64,000 nucleotides of DNA from a virus. This document shows, piece by piece, positions 6,507 through 16,700 of this stretch. The notes under the pieces are model-generated. The model ran no database searches and was not told the DNA's origin. It worked only from the letters and a program-made list of their open reading frames with translations. The stretch spans positions 1 through 64,000 of IMG/VR virus record IMGVR_UViG_3300032224_001591. One strand, 5' to 3'. Within the stretch, counting starts at the first letter, position 1, and each line of letters begins with the position of its first letter. A program made the translations under genes and the position numbers.

Positions 6507-6848
6507 ATGAGTTCATTAGAAAACGTAGTTTTTGGCAAGAAAACATTTAGCAGCATATTAGAAGAGATATACGATAATCAAAAGAAAAAAGATAAACAAA
6601 TATCCGCTTTAATATCCGAGTTAAAACCACTGATAAGTGATATAGGTGATGCCACTTTGATAGTTCCGTTAATTAAAGAATACTTAGAAATAAGTGTTAA
6701 AAATGACGAGCAACTTATCAAAATGGCCACTATTATCCAACGTGCATTAAATTCAACATCAACAGACGATGGTGGATTTGGTATCTCGGATGAAGAAAAA
6801 GCTCAATTACTTGCTGAAATAGATAAAATACACGGAGAAAATAAATAA
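6507..6848 (+). CDS. Hypothetical protein at head of baseplate operon
   Basis: 113 residues, helical and acidic, with a predicted coiled coil around residues 15-45 and a Gly/Asp-rich hinge near 90 before a short C-terminal helix. It is the first gene after the late promoter and is followed after 4 nt by the baseplate hub gene. A virion or assembly-chaperone role is inferred from position only. Confidence 0.6.
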   Translation: MSSLENVVFGKKTFSSILEEIYDNQKKKDKQISALISELKPLISDIGDATLIVPLIKEYLEISVKNDEQLIKMATIIQRALNSTSTDDGGFGISDEEKAQLLAEIDKIHGENK

Positions 6849-6852
6849 TTAA

Positions 6853-8085
6853 ATGGCACAAGTATTTGGACAAGCAGCTGTCAATCAGCAAAATGTTAAT
6901 AATTCTTTTACTGCATTATCTTCTAATACCCAACAAGGACAATTAATCCCTGTTCGTGTAAAAAGTATTATATTAAATGAATCTCATCCTCGTTTTAAAG
7001 AATTAGGGGGATGGAATGCTTTAGGTTTAATTGAATATGATAATGTTATTAATCCAACTCTTTCACCTACCAAATATTCAGTTGCTTATCCTTTTTATCC
7101 TAATTTAAAAAATTATCCTTTAATAAATGAGATAGTTTTTATAGTAAGTTTACCTAACAATACAATAGGAACATCATCATCCTCAACACAGTCATATTAT
7201 ATGGGGGTAACATCTCTTTGGAATCACCCCCATCAAAATGCTTATCCTTCTAACAGTAATGAACCGGCTCCACCCCAACAAAAATCATATATTGAAACAC
7301 AAGCCGGAAGTGTTGTAACACCACAAAATAATCCAACACAAGTTTTTTTAGGTGATACTTTTAAAGAACGCGGTAATATTCATCCACTTTTACCTTTTGA
7401 AGGTGATGTTATACAAGAAGGTAGATGGGGTAATAGTATACGATTTGGTTCAACTGTTAAAAATCAACCTAATAATTGGTCGTCTGTTGGTAATGATGGT
7501 GATCCTATTATTATTTTAAGAAACGGCCAACCTAGTAATGCAAGTAAAGAAGGTTGGATTCCTATTACTGAGGATATTAATAATGATTTAACATCTATCT
7601 ATGCTACATCAACTCAACAAATTCCATTAAATGCATCCTCAACAAGCTATGTTAGTTATAAATCAGATGCACCAGTAATACCTAACAAATACTCAGGTAA
7701 TCAATTAATAGTAAGTTCGGGTCGTTTAGTATTTAATAGTACTATAGATCATATTTTATTAAGTGCTAAAAAAACAGTTAATTTAAATGCTATTACTTCG
7801 GTTAACATTGATGCTCCTAGTACTATAATACAATCAAATAATGTGTATTTAGGGTCTAAAGATGCAACTCAACCTGTTTTATTAGGTAATACAACAATTC
7901 AACTATTGAATCAATTAATAACAAGTTTAAATTCTTTTATGACTATTTGTTCAACAGTTGTAGGTACCGCTCCTGGTGCTCCTTTAGGTCCGCTTAATAT
8001 GGCTGCCTCTCAAATGATGACTACCCTAAATCAGTTACAAGCAAATCTAGAAGGTACTAAATCTAAATACGTTAAAACATCATAA
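6853..8085 (+). CDS. gp5-like baseplate hub/central spike protein
   Basis: 410 residues. The N-terminal third has the OB-fold-like start of phage spike proteins (QLIPVRVKSIILNESHPRF, then GLIEYD). The middle has RWGNSIRFGSTV with DPIIILRNGQ, typical of VgrG/gp5-type hub proteins. Residues about 290-345 show short repeats (FNSTIDHILLSAKKTVNLNA, then VNIDAPSTIIQSNNVYLGS) like the gp5 beta-helix. There is no lysozyme domain, which gp5 of T4 carries. It overlaps the following gene by one base and lies two genes upstream of gp25 and gp6 homologues. Confidence 0.7.
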   Translation: MAQVFGQAAVNQQNVNNSFTALSSNTQQGQLIPVRVKSIILNESHPRFKELGGWNALGLIEYDNVINPTLSPTKYSVAYPFYPNLKNYPLINEIVFIVSLPNNTIGTSSSSTQSYYMGVTSLWNHPHQNAYPSNSNEPAPPQQKSYIETQAGSVVTPQNNPTQVFLGDTFKERGNIHPLLPFEGDVIQEGRWGNSIRFGSTVKNQPNNWSSVGNDGDPIIILRNGQPSNASKEGWIPITEDINNDLTSIYATSTQQIPLNASSTSYVSYKSDAPVIPNKYSGNQLIVSSGRLVFNSTIDHILLSAKKTVNLNAITSVNIDAPSTIIQSNNVYLGSKDATQPVLLGNTTIQLLNQLITSLNSFMTICSTVVGTAPGAPLGPLNMAASQMMTTLNQLQANLEGTKSKYVKTS

Positions 8086-9548
8086 TGGCAAATTATACCT
8101 ATGATATTATAAAATCAGGTTTTACTAAACAAATTCGTATATATGAAGACGGATTATTAATATATACTGGAGAACCATCAACTTCGGCTGCTGTATCTAT
8201 ACTTTTAGATGAAGCTAAATTAGCTTTAATTGATAATTTAAAAGCACAAGGAAAGTTACAAAATATAGTAACTATCAATAATTGGAATGTAATTCCACAA
8301 CCGGGATATACTCCACCTGCTCCTCCTACTCCTCCTCCAACTCCTCAAGAAACAGATACACAACGTAAAAAAGAAGAAGCTATAAATAATAGTAATGCTC
8401 AAAAAGTTATACCTGTTGATGCTACAGCAATTAATAATTCTAATACTGATAAACCTAAGGGTACAGCTAAACTAGGAGCTATTATAACAAATTTAGGTAA
8501 AAAGATTATAGTTGGGCTTATACCTATTGCTATTGATTTAGTTAGACAATTTATTACTCAAATAGTAGAAAATGAAATAACTAAAGCTAAAGAAAAAGCA
8601 AATATTGAACAACAAAAAATACAAGATCAAATCAATACTTTAAATACTAAAAGAAAAAATGGTGTTAAAGGATTAGACGCACAAATAGGTACATTAACTG
8701 CTAAAAAAGAAGCAATACCTGTAGCTACAAAAGCTATTGAAGATAATTTACGTGCTCAAGTAACAAATTTTGGGTTATTTTCATTTGCCGAACTTCCTAC
8801 TCAAATTCCTCCAATTCTTAAAACGGTATTTGCTAATGGTTGTCCTAACCCTAATAGTCCTACTATTGTAAAAATTATTACCATTAGAAATGGTTTAGTA
8901 GTATCTTTAAATTCAATAGGAAAACAATTAAATAATATAACTCAAGCTATTACTAGTTTATCTACATTTTTAAGTTTAACTGAAATAGTATTAACATCTT
9001 TAGATACGGTAAAAACTTTATTGTCTGCGGGTTCAAAATTTATACCCTCACCTCCAGGAGTACCAGGAGTTATCACTTCTGGTTTGGCTGATTTAGAAAC
9101 TATCATACGTAAAAAATTATTTACTCCAATCGGTGAAGCAAGATTACCCAAAATAGCAGGTTCAATTGCCGCTGCTGCTATTCCTATATCAATAATAAAC
9201 ATATATATACAACAATTAGTAGGAATATTATCGGCATTAGATATTAAATTAAAACAATGTGTCCCTGATAAAGTTAATGATCTTACTTCACTTTCGGATA
9301 CTATTATTTCAATATCAGCTCAACAAACTCTTGCAAATCAAACAATCAACGAAACAACATATAATGGATTTTTAATTGAAATTGAAACCGTACCTTATAC
9401 TCCAACGGTAAATCGTTATAGAGCTGTAGGTAAAAATCAAAGTGGTATTATTCTTGTATCAACAGAATTATCATTTACTCTTGAACCTCAAATATTAATC
9501 AATGAACTTAAATTAATAATTGATAGAGATAATTTAAAAGCTTATTAA
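8085..9548 (+). CDS. Large virion structural protein, probably baseplate/hub associated
   Basis: 487 residues. Residues 1-75 form a small domain, followed by a proline-rich linker (about 73-90), an Asn/Asp linker, then a hydrophobic helix (about 130-155) and a long helical region with a charged coiled coil (165-205). The middle (270-390) is rich in Ile/Leu/Ala helices, and the end is a beta-rich domain. Long helices with little Cys suggest a tape-measure-like or hub-filling role. The position between the spike gene and the gp25 gene supports a tail location. I do not recognise a defined family. Confidence 0.55.
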   Translation: MANYTYDIIKSGFTKQIRIYEDGLLIYTGEPSTSAAVSILLDEAKLALIDNLKAQGKLQNIVTINNWNVIPQPGYTPPAPPTPPPTPQETDTQRKKEEAINNSNAQKVIPVDATAINNSNTDKPKGTAKLGAIITNLGKKIIVGLIPIAIDLVRQFITQIVENEITKAKEKANIEQQKIQDQINTLNTKRKNGVKGLDAQIGTLTAKKEAIPVATKAIEDNLRAQVTNFGLFSFAELPTQIPPILKTVFANGCPNPNSPTIVKIITIRNGLVVSLNSIGKQLNNITQAITSLSTFLSLTEIVLTSLDTVKTLLSAGSKFIPSPPGVPGVITSGLADLETIIRKKLFTPIGEARLPKIAGSIAAAAIPISIINIYIQQLVGILSALDIKLKQCVPDKVNDLTSLSDTIISISAQQTLANQTINETTYNGFLIEIETVPYTPTVNRYRAVGKNQSGIILVSTELSFTLEPQILINELKLIIDRDNLKAY

Positions 9549-9552
9549 TTTT

Positions 9553-9562
9553 AATATTTATA
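9553..9562 (+). promoter_or_regulatory. Class B promoter box
   Basis: AATATTTATA, ending 5 nt before the ATG at 9568, so the transcript may be leaderless. It starts the gp25-gp6 operon. Confidence 0.6.
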
Positions 9563-9567
9563 ATACG

Positions 9568-9921
9568 ATGGAAACAACAAAATTTAAAAAACTCATCAAA
9601 GAAGCAGTAAAAGAAGCAATTCAAGAAGAATTGCGTGAAATTTTACTAGAAGCAGTTAAAGCACCAAAAGCAACAGTAATGAATGAATCATATGTACCTC
9701 AAAACACATATGCTCAACCTCATGTATCACAACCAAAACAACTTACAGCATCTGAACGTAAAGCAATGTTCGGTGGTATACTTGAAGAAATGCAAAATGG
9801 TACTCCTGCTTCAACAAATAATGTTCCTTTTAGACCACAAGGACCCGTTGATTCGATCAATGGTAAATTACCTGAAGGTGAATTAGGATTAGATCAAATC
9901 ATGGGATTAATGAATAAATAA
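9568..9921 (+). CDS. Small protein with capsid-targeting-like leader
   Basis: 117 residues. The first 28 residues are one amphipathic, Lys/Glu-rich helix with two hydrophobic-x-Glu|Ala sites, LIKE|A (9-12) and ILLE|A (25-28), like the leaders of the cargo proteins between 24.5 and 43 kb. The rest is low-complexity Gln/Asn/Pro with a short helix (TASERKAMFGGILEEMQNG) and a C-terminal GLDQIMGLMNK helix. It overlaps the gp25-like gene by one base. A virion or head-core protein processed by the prohead protease is my inference. Confidence 0.55.
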   Translation: METTKFKKLIKEAVKEAIQEELREILLEAVKAPKATVMNESYVPQNTYAQPHVSQPKQLTASERKAMFGGILEEMQNGTPASTNNVPFRPQGPVDSINGKLPEGELGLDQIMGLMNK

Positions 9922-10328
9922 TGGCATACGGCGCTAAAAAAATATTTCCAATAGACACCCAACCCGGAACCGCGGTTGGTATTTCTATCCCTTTTAATGC
10001 ACCTAATGTGTTTTTTCAAACATATACTACAAAAGATGCTGTTCGAAATAATCTTTTAAATTATTTTTTAACAAATAAAACTGAAAGATATTTAAACGTA
10101 AGTTTTGGTGCTAATTTAAGAGCATTTATTTTTGAACAAATAACAAATGGAAATATAGAAGGTTTAAAAGAAGATATTCAATCTCAATTATCTCTTTACT
10201 TTCCTAATGTTATTGTAGCATCATTAGATATTTTACAAAATCCCGACGATAATACAATTACAGTAGTTTTAAAATACAATGTTAAAGATACAGGAATATC
10301 TGATCAATTACAAATATCATTTCAATAA
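9921..10328 (+). CDS. gp25-like baseplate wedge protein
   Basis: 135 residues, the usual size for the GPW/gp25 family. The family pattern is visible: an extended N-terminal arm, NLLNYFLTNKTERYLN followed by SFGANLRAFIFEQ, and a C-terminal beta segment ending ISDQLQISF. In T4, gp25 sits at the inner baseplate wedge with gp6 and gp53 and helps trigger sheath assembly. It is followed directly (one-base overlap) by the gp6-like gene, the conserved gp25-gp6 pairing of contractile tails. Confidence 0.85.
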   Translation: MAYGAKKIFPIDTQPGTAVGISIPFNAPNVFFQTYTTKDAVRNNLLNYFLTNKTERYLNVSFGANLRAFIFEQITNGNIEGLKEDIQSQLSLYFPNVIVASLDILQNPDDNTITVVLKYNVKDTGISDQLQISFQ

Positions 10329-12193
10329 TGGCAGTTAATAATACTAAAAAAGATATAAAATATATCAATAAGGATTTTACCGAATTAAGAGCAAGTTTAG
10401 TAGACTATGCTAGAACGTATTTTCCTACAACCTATAATGATTTTAGTCCTACCTCACCAGGTATGATGTTTATGGAGATGGCCGCTTATGTTGGTGATGT
10501 TTTATCTTTTTATCTTGATAATCAATTTCAAGAAAACTTTTTACAATATGCTCGTCAAACAAATAATTTATTTGAATTAGCATATATGTTTGGTTATAAA
10601 CCAACTGTAACTCAAGTTGCAACTACAGATATTAGTTTTTACCAACAATTACCATCTAAATTATCCGGATCAACATATATACCTGATTATGATTATGCTT
10701 TATTTTTACCGGCAAATACTACTATTGGTTCTTCATTAACTGGGATTTCACCATTTTTAGTAGCTGATCCTATTGATTTTACAGTATCATCGTCTCAAGA
10801 TCCAACCGAAGTAACAGTATATTCTACTTCTGGAGGTAATCCAACATATTTTTTACTTAAAAAGGATAGAAAAGCAATTTCATCTACTATTAATACTACT
10901 ACTTTTAGTTTTGGTTCACCCGTTCAATTTTCAACAGTTAATATTAATGAAAATCAAATTGTAGGAATTTTAGATATAGTAGATAGTAATGGTAATACAT
11001 GGTATGAAGTAGACTATTTAGGTCAAGAAATGGTTTATAAACCACTTAAAAATACAAATCCAAATGATCCTAATTATTATTATGATCAGGGTAATGCTCC
11101 TTATCTTTTAAAATTAGAAAAAGAACAACGTCGTTTTGCTACACGTTTTATAGGTTCAACAACATTACAAATCCAATTCGGAGCAGGTACAGCAAATGAT
11201 GTAGATGAAAATATCACTCCTAATCCTAATAATGTAGGTATAGGATTACCATTTGAACAAACAAAACTAACAACGGCCTATTCACCTTCAAATTTCTTAT
11301 TTACAAAAACCTATGGTATTGCTCCTTCAAATACAACTTTAACAGTTAGATATTTAACAGGAGGAGGAGTTACAGCTAATGTAGCCGCAAATACTCTTGA
11401 TACAATCAATACCTCAACTACATTCTTAAATTCAAATTTAAATGCTACTACAGCTAATACAATATTTAATTCATTAGCATGTACTAATCTATATGCCGCT
11501 GATGGTGGTGGAGACGGAGACACAGTAGAACAAATTAGACAAAATTCAATGGCTAATTTTGCATCTCAATTACGTAATGTAACACAAGATGATTATTTAG
11601 TTAGAGCTCTTTCAATGCCTGCTAAATATGGTGTTATATCTAAAGCGTATATAGAACCATCTAAACGCGTTAGTATGTCCGCAGGAGAATCTAATTCTGT
11701 GTTGGACTTATATGTTTTAAGCTATAACGCGGACAATACATTAAGAACGGCTTCTCCGGCCTTAAAACAAAATTTAACAACATATTTATCTCAATATAGA
11801 ATGATTGGAGATGCTGTTAATATTAGAGATGGATTTATAATTAATATCGGAGTTAATTTTGAAATAATAGTACTACCAGACTATAATAATAATCAAGTAT
11901 TAATAGATTGTATAACTGCTCTTAAAACATATTTTTCAATAAATAATTGGTCTATAAATCAACCAATTGTATTAAGAGAATTATATATCTTATTAGATAA
12001 AATAACAGGAGTACAAACAGTAAAAACAATTCAAATAACAAATTTAGTTGGAGAAAATATAGGATATAGTCCTTATGCTTATGATATATCAGCAGCAACA
12101 AGTGCAAATGTAATTTATCCATCACTTGATCCTTCTATTTTTGAAGTTAAATATCCAAATCAAGACATTCAAGGAAAAGTAGTATCATTATAA
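10328..12193 (+). CDS. gp6-like baseplate wedge protein (baseplate J type)
   Basis: 621 residues, close to T4 gp6 (660). The N-terminus has the conserved DFTELRASLVDYARTYFP, then SPGMMFMEMAAYVGDVLSFY and RQTNNLFELAYMFGY, the hallmark of gp6/BaseplateJ wedges. The C-terminal part (about 390-560) carries VEQIRQNSMANFASQLRNVT and repeated beta-alpha units. gp6 forms the iris-like ring of the baseplate that reorganises on contraction. It lies between the gp25-like gene and a series of outer baseplate/tail genes. Confidence 0.85.
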   Translation: MAVNNTKKDIKYINKDFTELRASLVDYARTYFPTTYNDFSPTSPGMMFMEMAAYVGDVLSFYLDNQFQENFLQYARQTNNLFELAYMFGYKPTVTQVATTDISFYQQLPSKLSGSTYIPDYDYALFLPANTTIGSSLTGISPFLVADPIDFTVSSSQDPTEVTVYSTSGGNPTYFLLKKDRKAISSTINTTTFSFGSPVQFSTVNINENQIVGILDIVDSNGNTWYEVDYLGQEMVYKPLKNTNPNDPNYYYDQGNAPYLLKLEKEQRRFATRFIGSTTLQIQFGAGTANDVDENITPNPNNVGIGLPFEQTKLTTAYSPSNFLFTKTYGIAPSNTTLTVRYLTGGGVTANVAANTLDTINTSTTFLNSNLNATTANTIFNSLACTNLYAADGGGDGDTVEQIRQNSMANFASQLRNVTQDDYLVRALSMPAKYGVISKAYIEPSKRVSMSAGESNSVLDLYVLSYNADNTLRTASPALKQNLTTYLSQYRMIGDAVNIRDGFIINIGVNFEIIVLPDYNNNQVLIDCITALKTYFSINNWSINQPIVLRELYILLDKITGVQTVKTIQITNLVGENIGYSPYAYDISAATSANVIYPSLDPSIFEVKYPNQDIQGKVVSL

Positions 12194-12202
12194 TATTAAA
12201 CA

Positions 12203-13375
12203 ATGGCTGTATATAAAATATTTCCCACTAAAGACGCAACAATATATTCTTTATTCCCTAACATGAATACGGGATTAGATGAAATTATTGAAGCAACCGA
12301 AACCCAAATTAGCGCTACTAATAATTCTAACCCAGCAGCTAGTAGATTTCTTATTCAGTTTTCTCCAGATGAAGTAGATAGTGTGTTAGAAAATATAATT
12401 GGAATTAGTAGTTCAGCTCAATTATTAAGTAGTAATTGGAAAGCAGAATTACAATGTTTTGTAGCAACAGCAACAGGATTAGCATTAAATACAACTCTAG
12501 ATTGCTTCCCGGTTTATGGTGATTGGGGAATGGGAACAGGACATTATTTAGATGATCCTAGTGTAACTAATGGAACTAGTTGGATATGGAAAGACTATTC
12601 AGGTTCAGTTAAATGGTTAACTAGTGGTTATCCAACAGGTGTAACCGCTTCTTATAATATAGCATTCGCACCATCCGGTGGTGGAAATTGGTGGACTGGA
12701 TCTACATCTACTTGGTTTAATACTAATACTTATCCTATAACTCAATCTCAAGTATTTAATTATTCTAGTAATAAAGATGTTAACATGAATATTACTAATA
12801 TAGTTAGAGCTTGGTACACAGGTTCAATTTCATGGGATGGTTTGATAATAAAACAATCTTCAGGATCAGAATTTGTAAATAATATTAATATTCAACCTGA
12901 GTTGAAATTCTTTTCAATTGATACTCATACAATATATCCTCCTCAACTTCAATTTAGTTGGAGAGATTATTCATATAATCCTGGTACTTTATCAACATTA
13001 AATACTTTACCAGCAACTATAACATTAGCTCAAAATCCTAATTTCTTTTATTCTGAAAGTATTAACAGATTTAGGGTTTATGCTAGACCAGAATACCCAA
13101 CACAAGTATGGAGTACAGTAAATCAAAATACTGTAAATTATGCTTTACCAACTGCATCTTATTATGCTATTAAAGATTTAGATACAAATGAATATGTTAT
13201 TGGGTTTGATACTCAATTTACTCAATTAAGTTGTGATACTACAAGTAGTTATTTTGACATGCATATGAATGGTTTAGAACCTGAAAGATATTATACTATT
13301 TTAATTCAAACAACTATTAATGGTTCAACATTAGTATTTAATGATCAATATTCATTTAAAGTAATAAACGGATAA
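12203..13375 (+). CDS. Tail/baseplate protein with DNRLRE-like N-terminus
   Basis: 390 residues. The start KIFPTKDATIYSLFPNMNTG followed by ASRFLIQF resembles DNRLRE-type beta-sandwich domains (about 1-240, with a Trp-rich GGGNWWTG segment near 155). A second, smaller beta domain (about 250-390) ends with an Ig-like ERYYTILIQTTINGSTL segment. This architecture suggests an outer baseplate component or a receptor-facing protein. The family assignment is a motif reading. It is co-transcribed with gp6 (9-nt gap) and overlaps the next gene by one base. Confidence 0.55.
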   Translation: MAVYKIFPTKDATIYSLFPNMNTGLDEIIEATETQISATNNSNPAASRFLIQFSPDEVDSVLENIIGISSSAQLLSSNWKAELQCFVATATGLALNTTLDCFPVYGDWGMGTGHYLDDPSVTNGTSWIWKDYSGSVKWLTSGYPTGVTASYNIAFAPSGGGNWWTGSTSTWFNTNTYPITQSQVFNYSSNKDVNMNITNIVRAWYTGSISWDGLIIKQSSGSEFVNNINIQPELKFFSIDTHTIYPPQLQFSWRDYSYNPGTLSTLNTLPATITLAQNPNFFYSESINRFRVYARPEYPTQVWSTVNQNTVNYALPTASYYAIKDLDTNEYVIGFDTQFTQLSCDTTSSYFDMHMNGLEPERYYTILIQTTINGSTLVFNDQYSFKVING

Positions 13376-13734
13376 TGGCAGATCAAATAACATTAGTAAA
13401 ACAACAGTACAATAAAGCACAGTACAATAAGGTAATTGATAATAATTTTACTCAATTAACGCAACCTGTTGACTTAACTCAAACCATTGTACCTAATGCT
13501 GATAATATTAGCGTACAACAATTTTTTGATTATTACCAACAATTATTTTATGTTATCCCTAAATTTGGAGATATAAATTCTCATCAGTATCTTATTACGA
13601 CGAGTACAGAATATATAGGTGGTACAACTCAAAATGATGATTTAGTTCAATCATTGTTAGAAGAGGTAACACAATTAAGACAAGAAAATTTAGATTTACA
13701 ACAACAAATAGTAGATATAACAAAGACAATATAA
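13375..13734 (+). CDS. Hypothetical small tail-operon protein
   Basis: 119 residues, Gln/Asn-rich. The last 35 residues (QSLLEEVTQLRQENLDLQQQ and on) form a clear leucine-heptad coiled coil, so it may trimerise. No other motif is seen. It lies between two large baseplate proteins with a one-base overlap on the left and a 3-nt gap on the right, which suggests a small connecting or chaperone-like component. Confidence 0.6.
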   Translation: MADQITLVKQQYNKAQYNKVIDNNFTQLTQPVDLTQTIVPNADNISVQQFFDYYQQLFYVIPKFGDINSHQYLITTSTEYIGGTTQNDDLVQSLLEEVTQLRQENLDLQQQIVDITKTI

Positions 13735-13737
13735 CAA

Positions 13738-16700
13738 ATGGCTGAAATAGTTAACATATCACAATTAAATCCTCAAACATTTGAGTTACAAGAATATTCT
13801 CAACAGGATACTAGTCTTATTATAGCTACAGATGTATTTGATACTTTTGATCCTACTATTGATCATATTGAATATTTTATTTATGATTTAAATAGAACCC
13901 CACTATATGTTAATGATGATAGCTATCCTGTTTATTCCTTAATTAATAATACTTTAGTTATTGATCCTGAAGAGGATCTAAAACGTCAAGGATTTACTGA
14001 AGGTAATTATAATACATTATATAATTTCTTAAAAAATAGATTAGCATCAAGTTATGAATATCGTTATTATATAAGTCAAATTAGTTCTGATAGAACAGAA
14101 GTTAGATTAGATACCACATCTATTTCAAATGCGGATGTTATATTTTCAACAAATGAATTTATAGATTATAGAGCTAGTAGTAGTGTATTTGTAGATTTTT
14201 ATTTAGATTTTGGTAATAATAATTTAGTTATTGCTAATAATATTTTATTAGACCCTACAGATCCTTTAAATCCAACGGTATTAATTAAATTATATGAACC
14301 TTTACCTCAAAATTTTGATGTTAATTCACAATGTTGGGTAGTAGAAACTATATCTAATCCCGTCGCATATAATATTAATATAATACAAACTTTTGATTTT
14401 TTAGATAATGGTATTCCTTTACAAGGACCTAATTTAAATATATCTCTTAAAGATCAAATTAATAATTCAACACCTTATTATACTTATAATAATTTAACTT
14501 CTAACACATCAACATTAGGAACAGGTAGTTTACAATATCAAATTAATAGTATATTAGCTGAAAGAGGATTAGAAATTAATATTGACTACTCCGACTACTC
14601 AGATTTTGTATTTTTTGGATCTGCTTTAAATCAATTAGAAAATTTTTATTATAAATTATCACTACTCCAAACATATCAATATAGTGCTAGTATTGCCGGT
14701 CCTAGTACTACTAGTACTTATGTATCTTCTAGTAATAATGTTTGGTTAAATAAAATAAATGAAATTATAACAGGTTTTAGTGGATATGAATATTATCTTT
14801 ATTATGAATCAGGAAGTCATGCTTGGCCTAAAACTAATTCAACATATCCTTACATAAATGCTGCTGCTAACTCAGTAGCAGGTTTATCATTTTTAACAAC
14901 ACAATCAGTTTCGGCATCATTGTATGATGAGGAAAATAATAATCAATTAATAAATGCTATACCTTCATACTTAAGAGAAGATCCGAGTAATGATCAATAT
15001 CAACTATTTGTAAATATGGTTGGTCAAAATTTTGATAGTGTTTGGGTTTATATTAAAGATGTTACAAATAAATTCAATGCTGATAATCGTTTAAACTATG
15101 GTGTATCTAAAGATTTAGTAGCCGATATTTTAAGAGATTTAGGTGTTAAAATATATCAAAATAATTTTTCAACAAATGATTTATATTCTGCTCTATTAGG
15201 TATTTCACCTTCAGGCAGTTTATATAATTTACCTTATACAACAGGTTCATTACCAACACCATCAGGATACCAATACGTTAACACGTATATAACGGCGTCT
15301 GCTACTGGTTCCTTGATGCCTACATATGATATCAATGCTGAAACCTATAAACGCATTTACAATAATTTACCTTATCTTCTTAAAAAGAAAGGTACACCTG
15401 AAGGTTTAAGAGCATTGATTACATTATATGGTATTCCTGATACTATTTTACGTATAAATGAGTTTGGGGGTAAAGATAAAAATCAAAATACTTGGGATTA
15501 TTGGCAAGATGAATTTAATTATGCTTTTAGTGTATCTAAAAATGGATCTATAAGAATTCCATTTACAGCATCTTCAGCCCCGTATGGTACTACTTATCCT
15601 AATTCTATTGAATTTAGATTTAAAACAACAGGTTTACCTACAGCTTCTATTTCATATAGTCAATCCTTATGGAAACATACTACAGCTAATTTAGGTGTAG
15701 TATTAGAATATACAGGCTCAGCTTATACAAGTGGATCGTATAGTGGATCTATTATTGATCCTTATTACCAATATGCTAATCTTAAATTTATAAGTGGATC
15801 AGCATCATCCAGTGTTTATTTACCATTTTATAATGGTGGTTGGTGGTCTGTAATGGTTAATAAAGATAATAGTAATATTTATACTTTATATGCTAAAGAT
15901 AAAAATTATGAAGGTGAAGATGGAAATATCATTGGATTCCAAGCATCATCAAGTTTAACAGGATCTAGTTCTTGGGCGGTAAGTGGATCTTTAATATTTG
16001 GTTCGGGTAGTGTTCTTGCTGGTAAAACATATACTGCCTTTAGTGGTTCATATCAAGAAATAAGATATTATAATGTACCTTTAAGTGAAAGTGCATTTGA
16101 TGCTTATGTAATGAATCCTAATTCAATTGAAGGAAATACAATAAGTAGAGCTCAATCCTCTAAAAATAGTTTATTCTTTAGATTATCTTTAGGAGGTGAA
16201 TTATACACAAGTTCACTTTCAATCCACCCCGGTATTACCGGTTCAACTCCTGTTACTCAATCATTCATAAACAATAGTTTATCAGCTACATTTAGTGGAT
16301 CTTATTCATTTGTTTCAAATTATGAAGTATCATATTATGATCAAGTAATAGCAGGTATCCAAAATCCAGTATCTGAAAAAATTCAAAATAAAAATAATGT
16401 ACTACCTTTTACAAGTAGTAACTCAACATATGGTGGGGTACCTAATAATCAAGTATTATCCCCATTTATTTCAGTTCAACAAACGATTCCTGCAAGTAGT
16501 TCATATACAGCAAACGTAGATTATCTTGAAGTAGCTTTTTCTCCTCAAGATGAAATAAATGAAGATATAAATGATTCAATTGGTTATTTTAATATTGGTG
16601 AATTAATAGGTGACCCTAGAGAAGTACCTTCACGTAATACAAGTTATCCATTATTGGATGCTTTAAGAAATGAATATTTTACTAAATATTCGGGTAATTA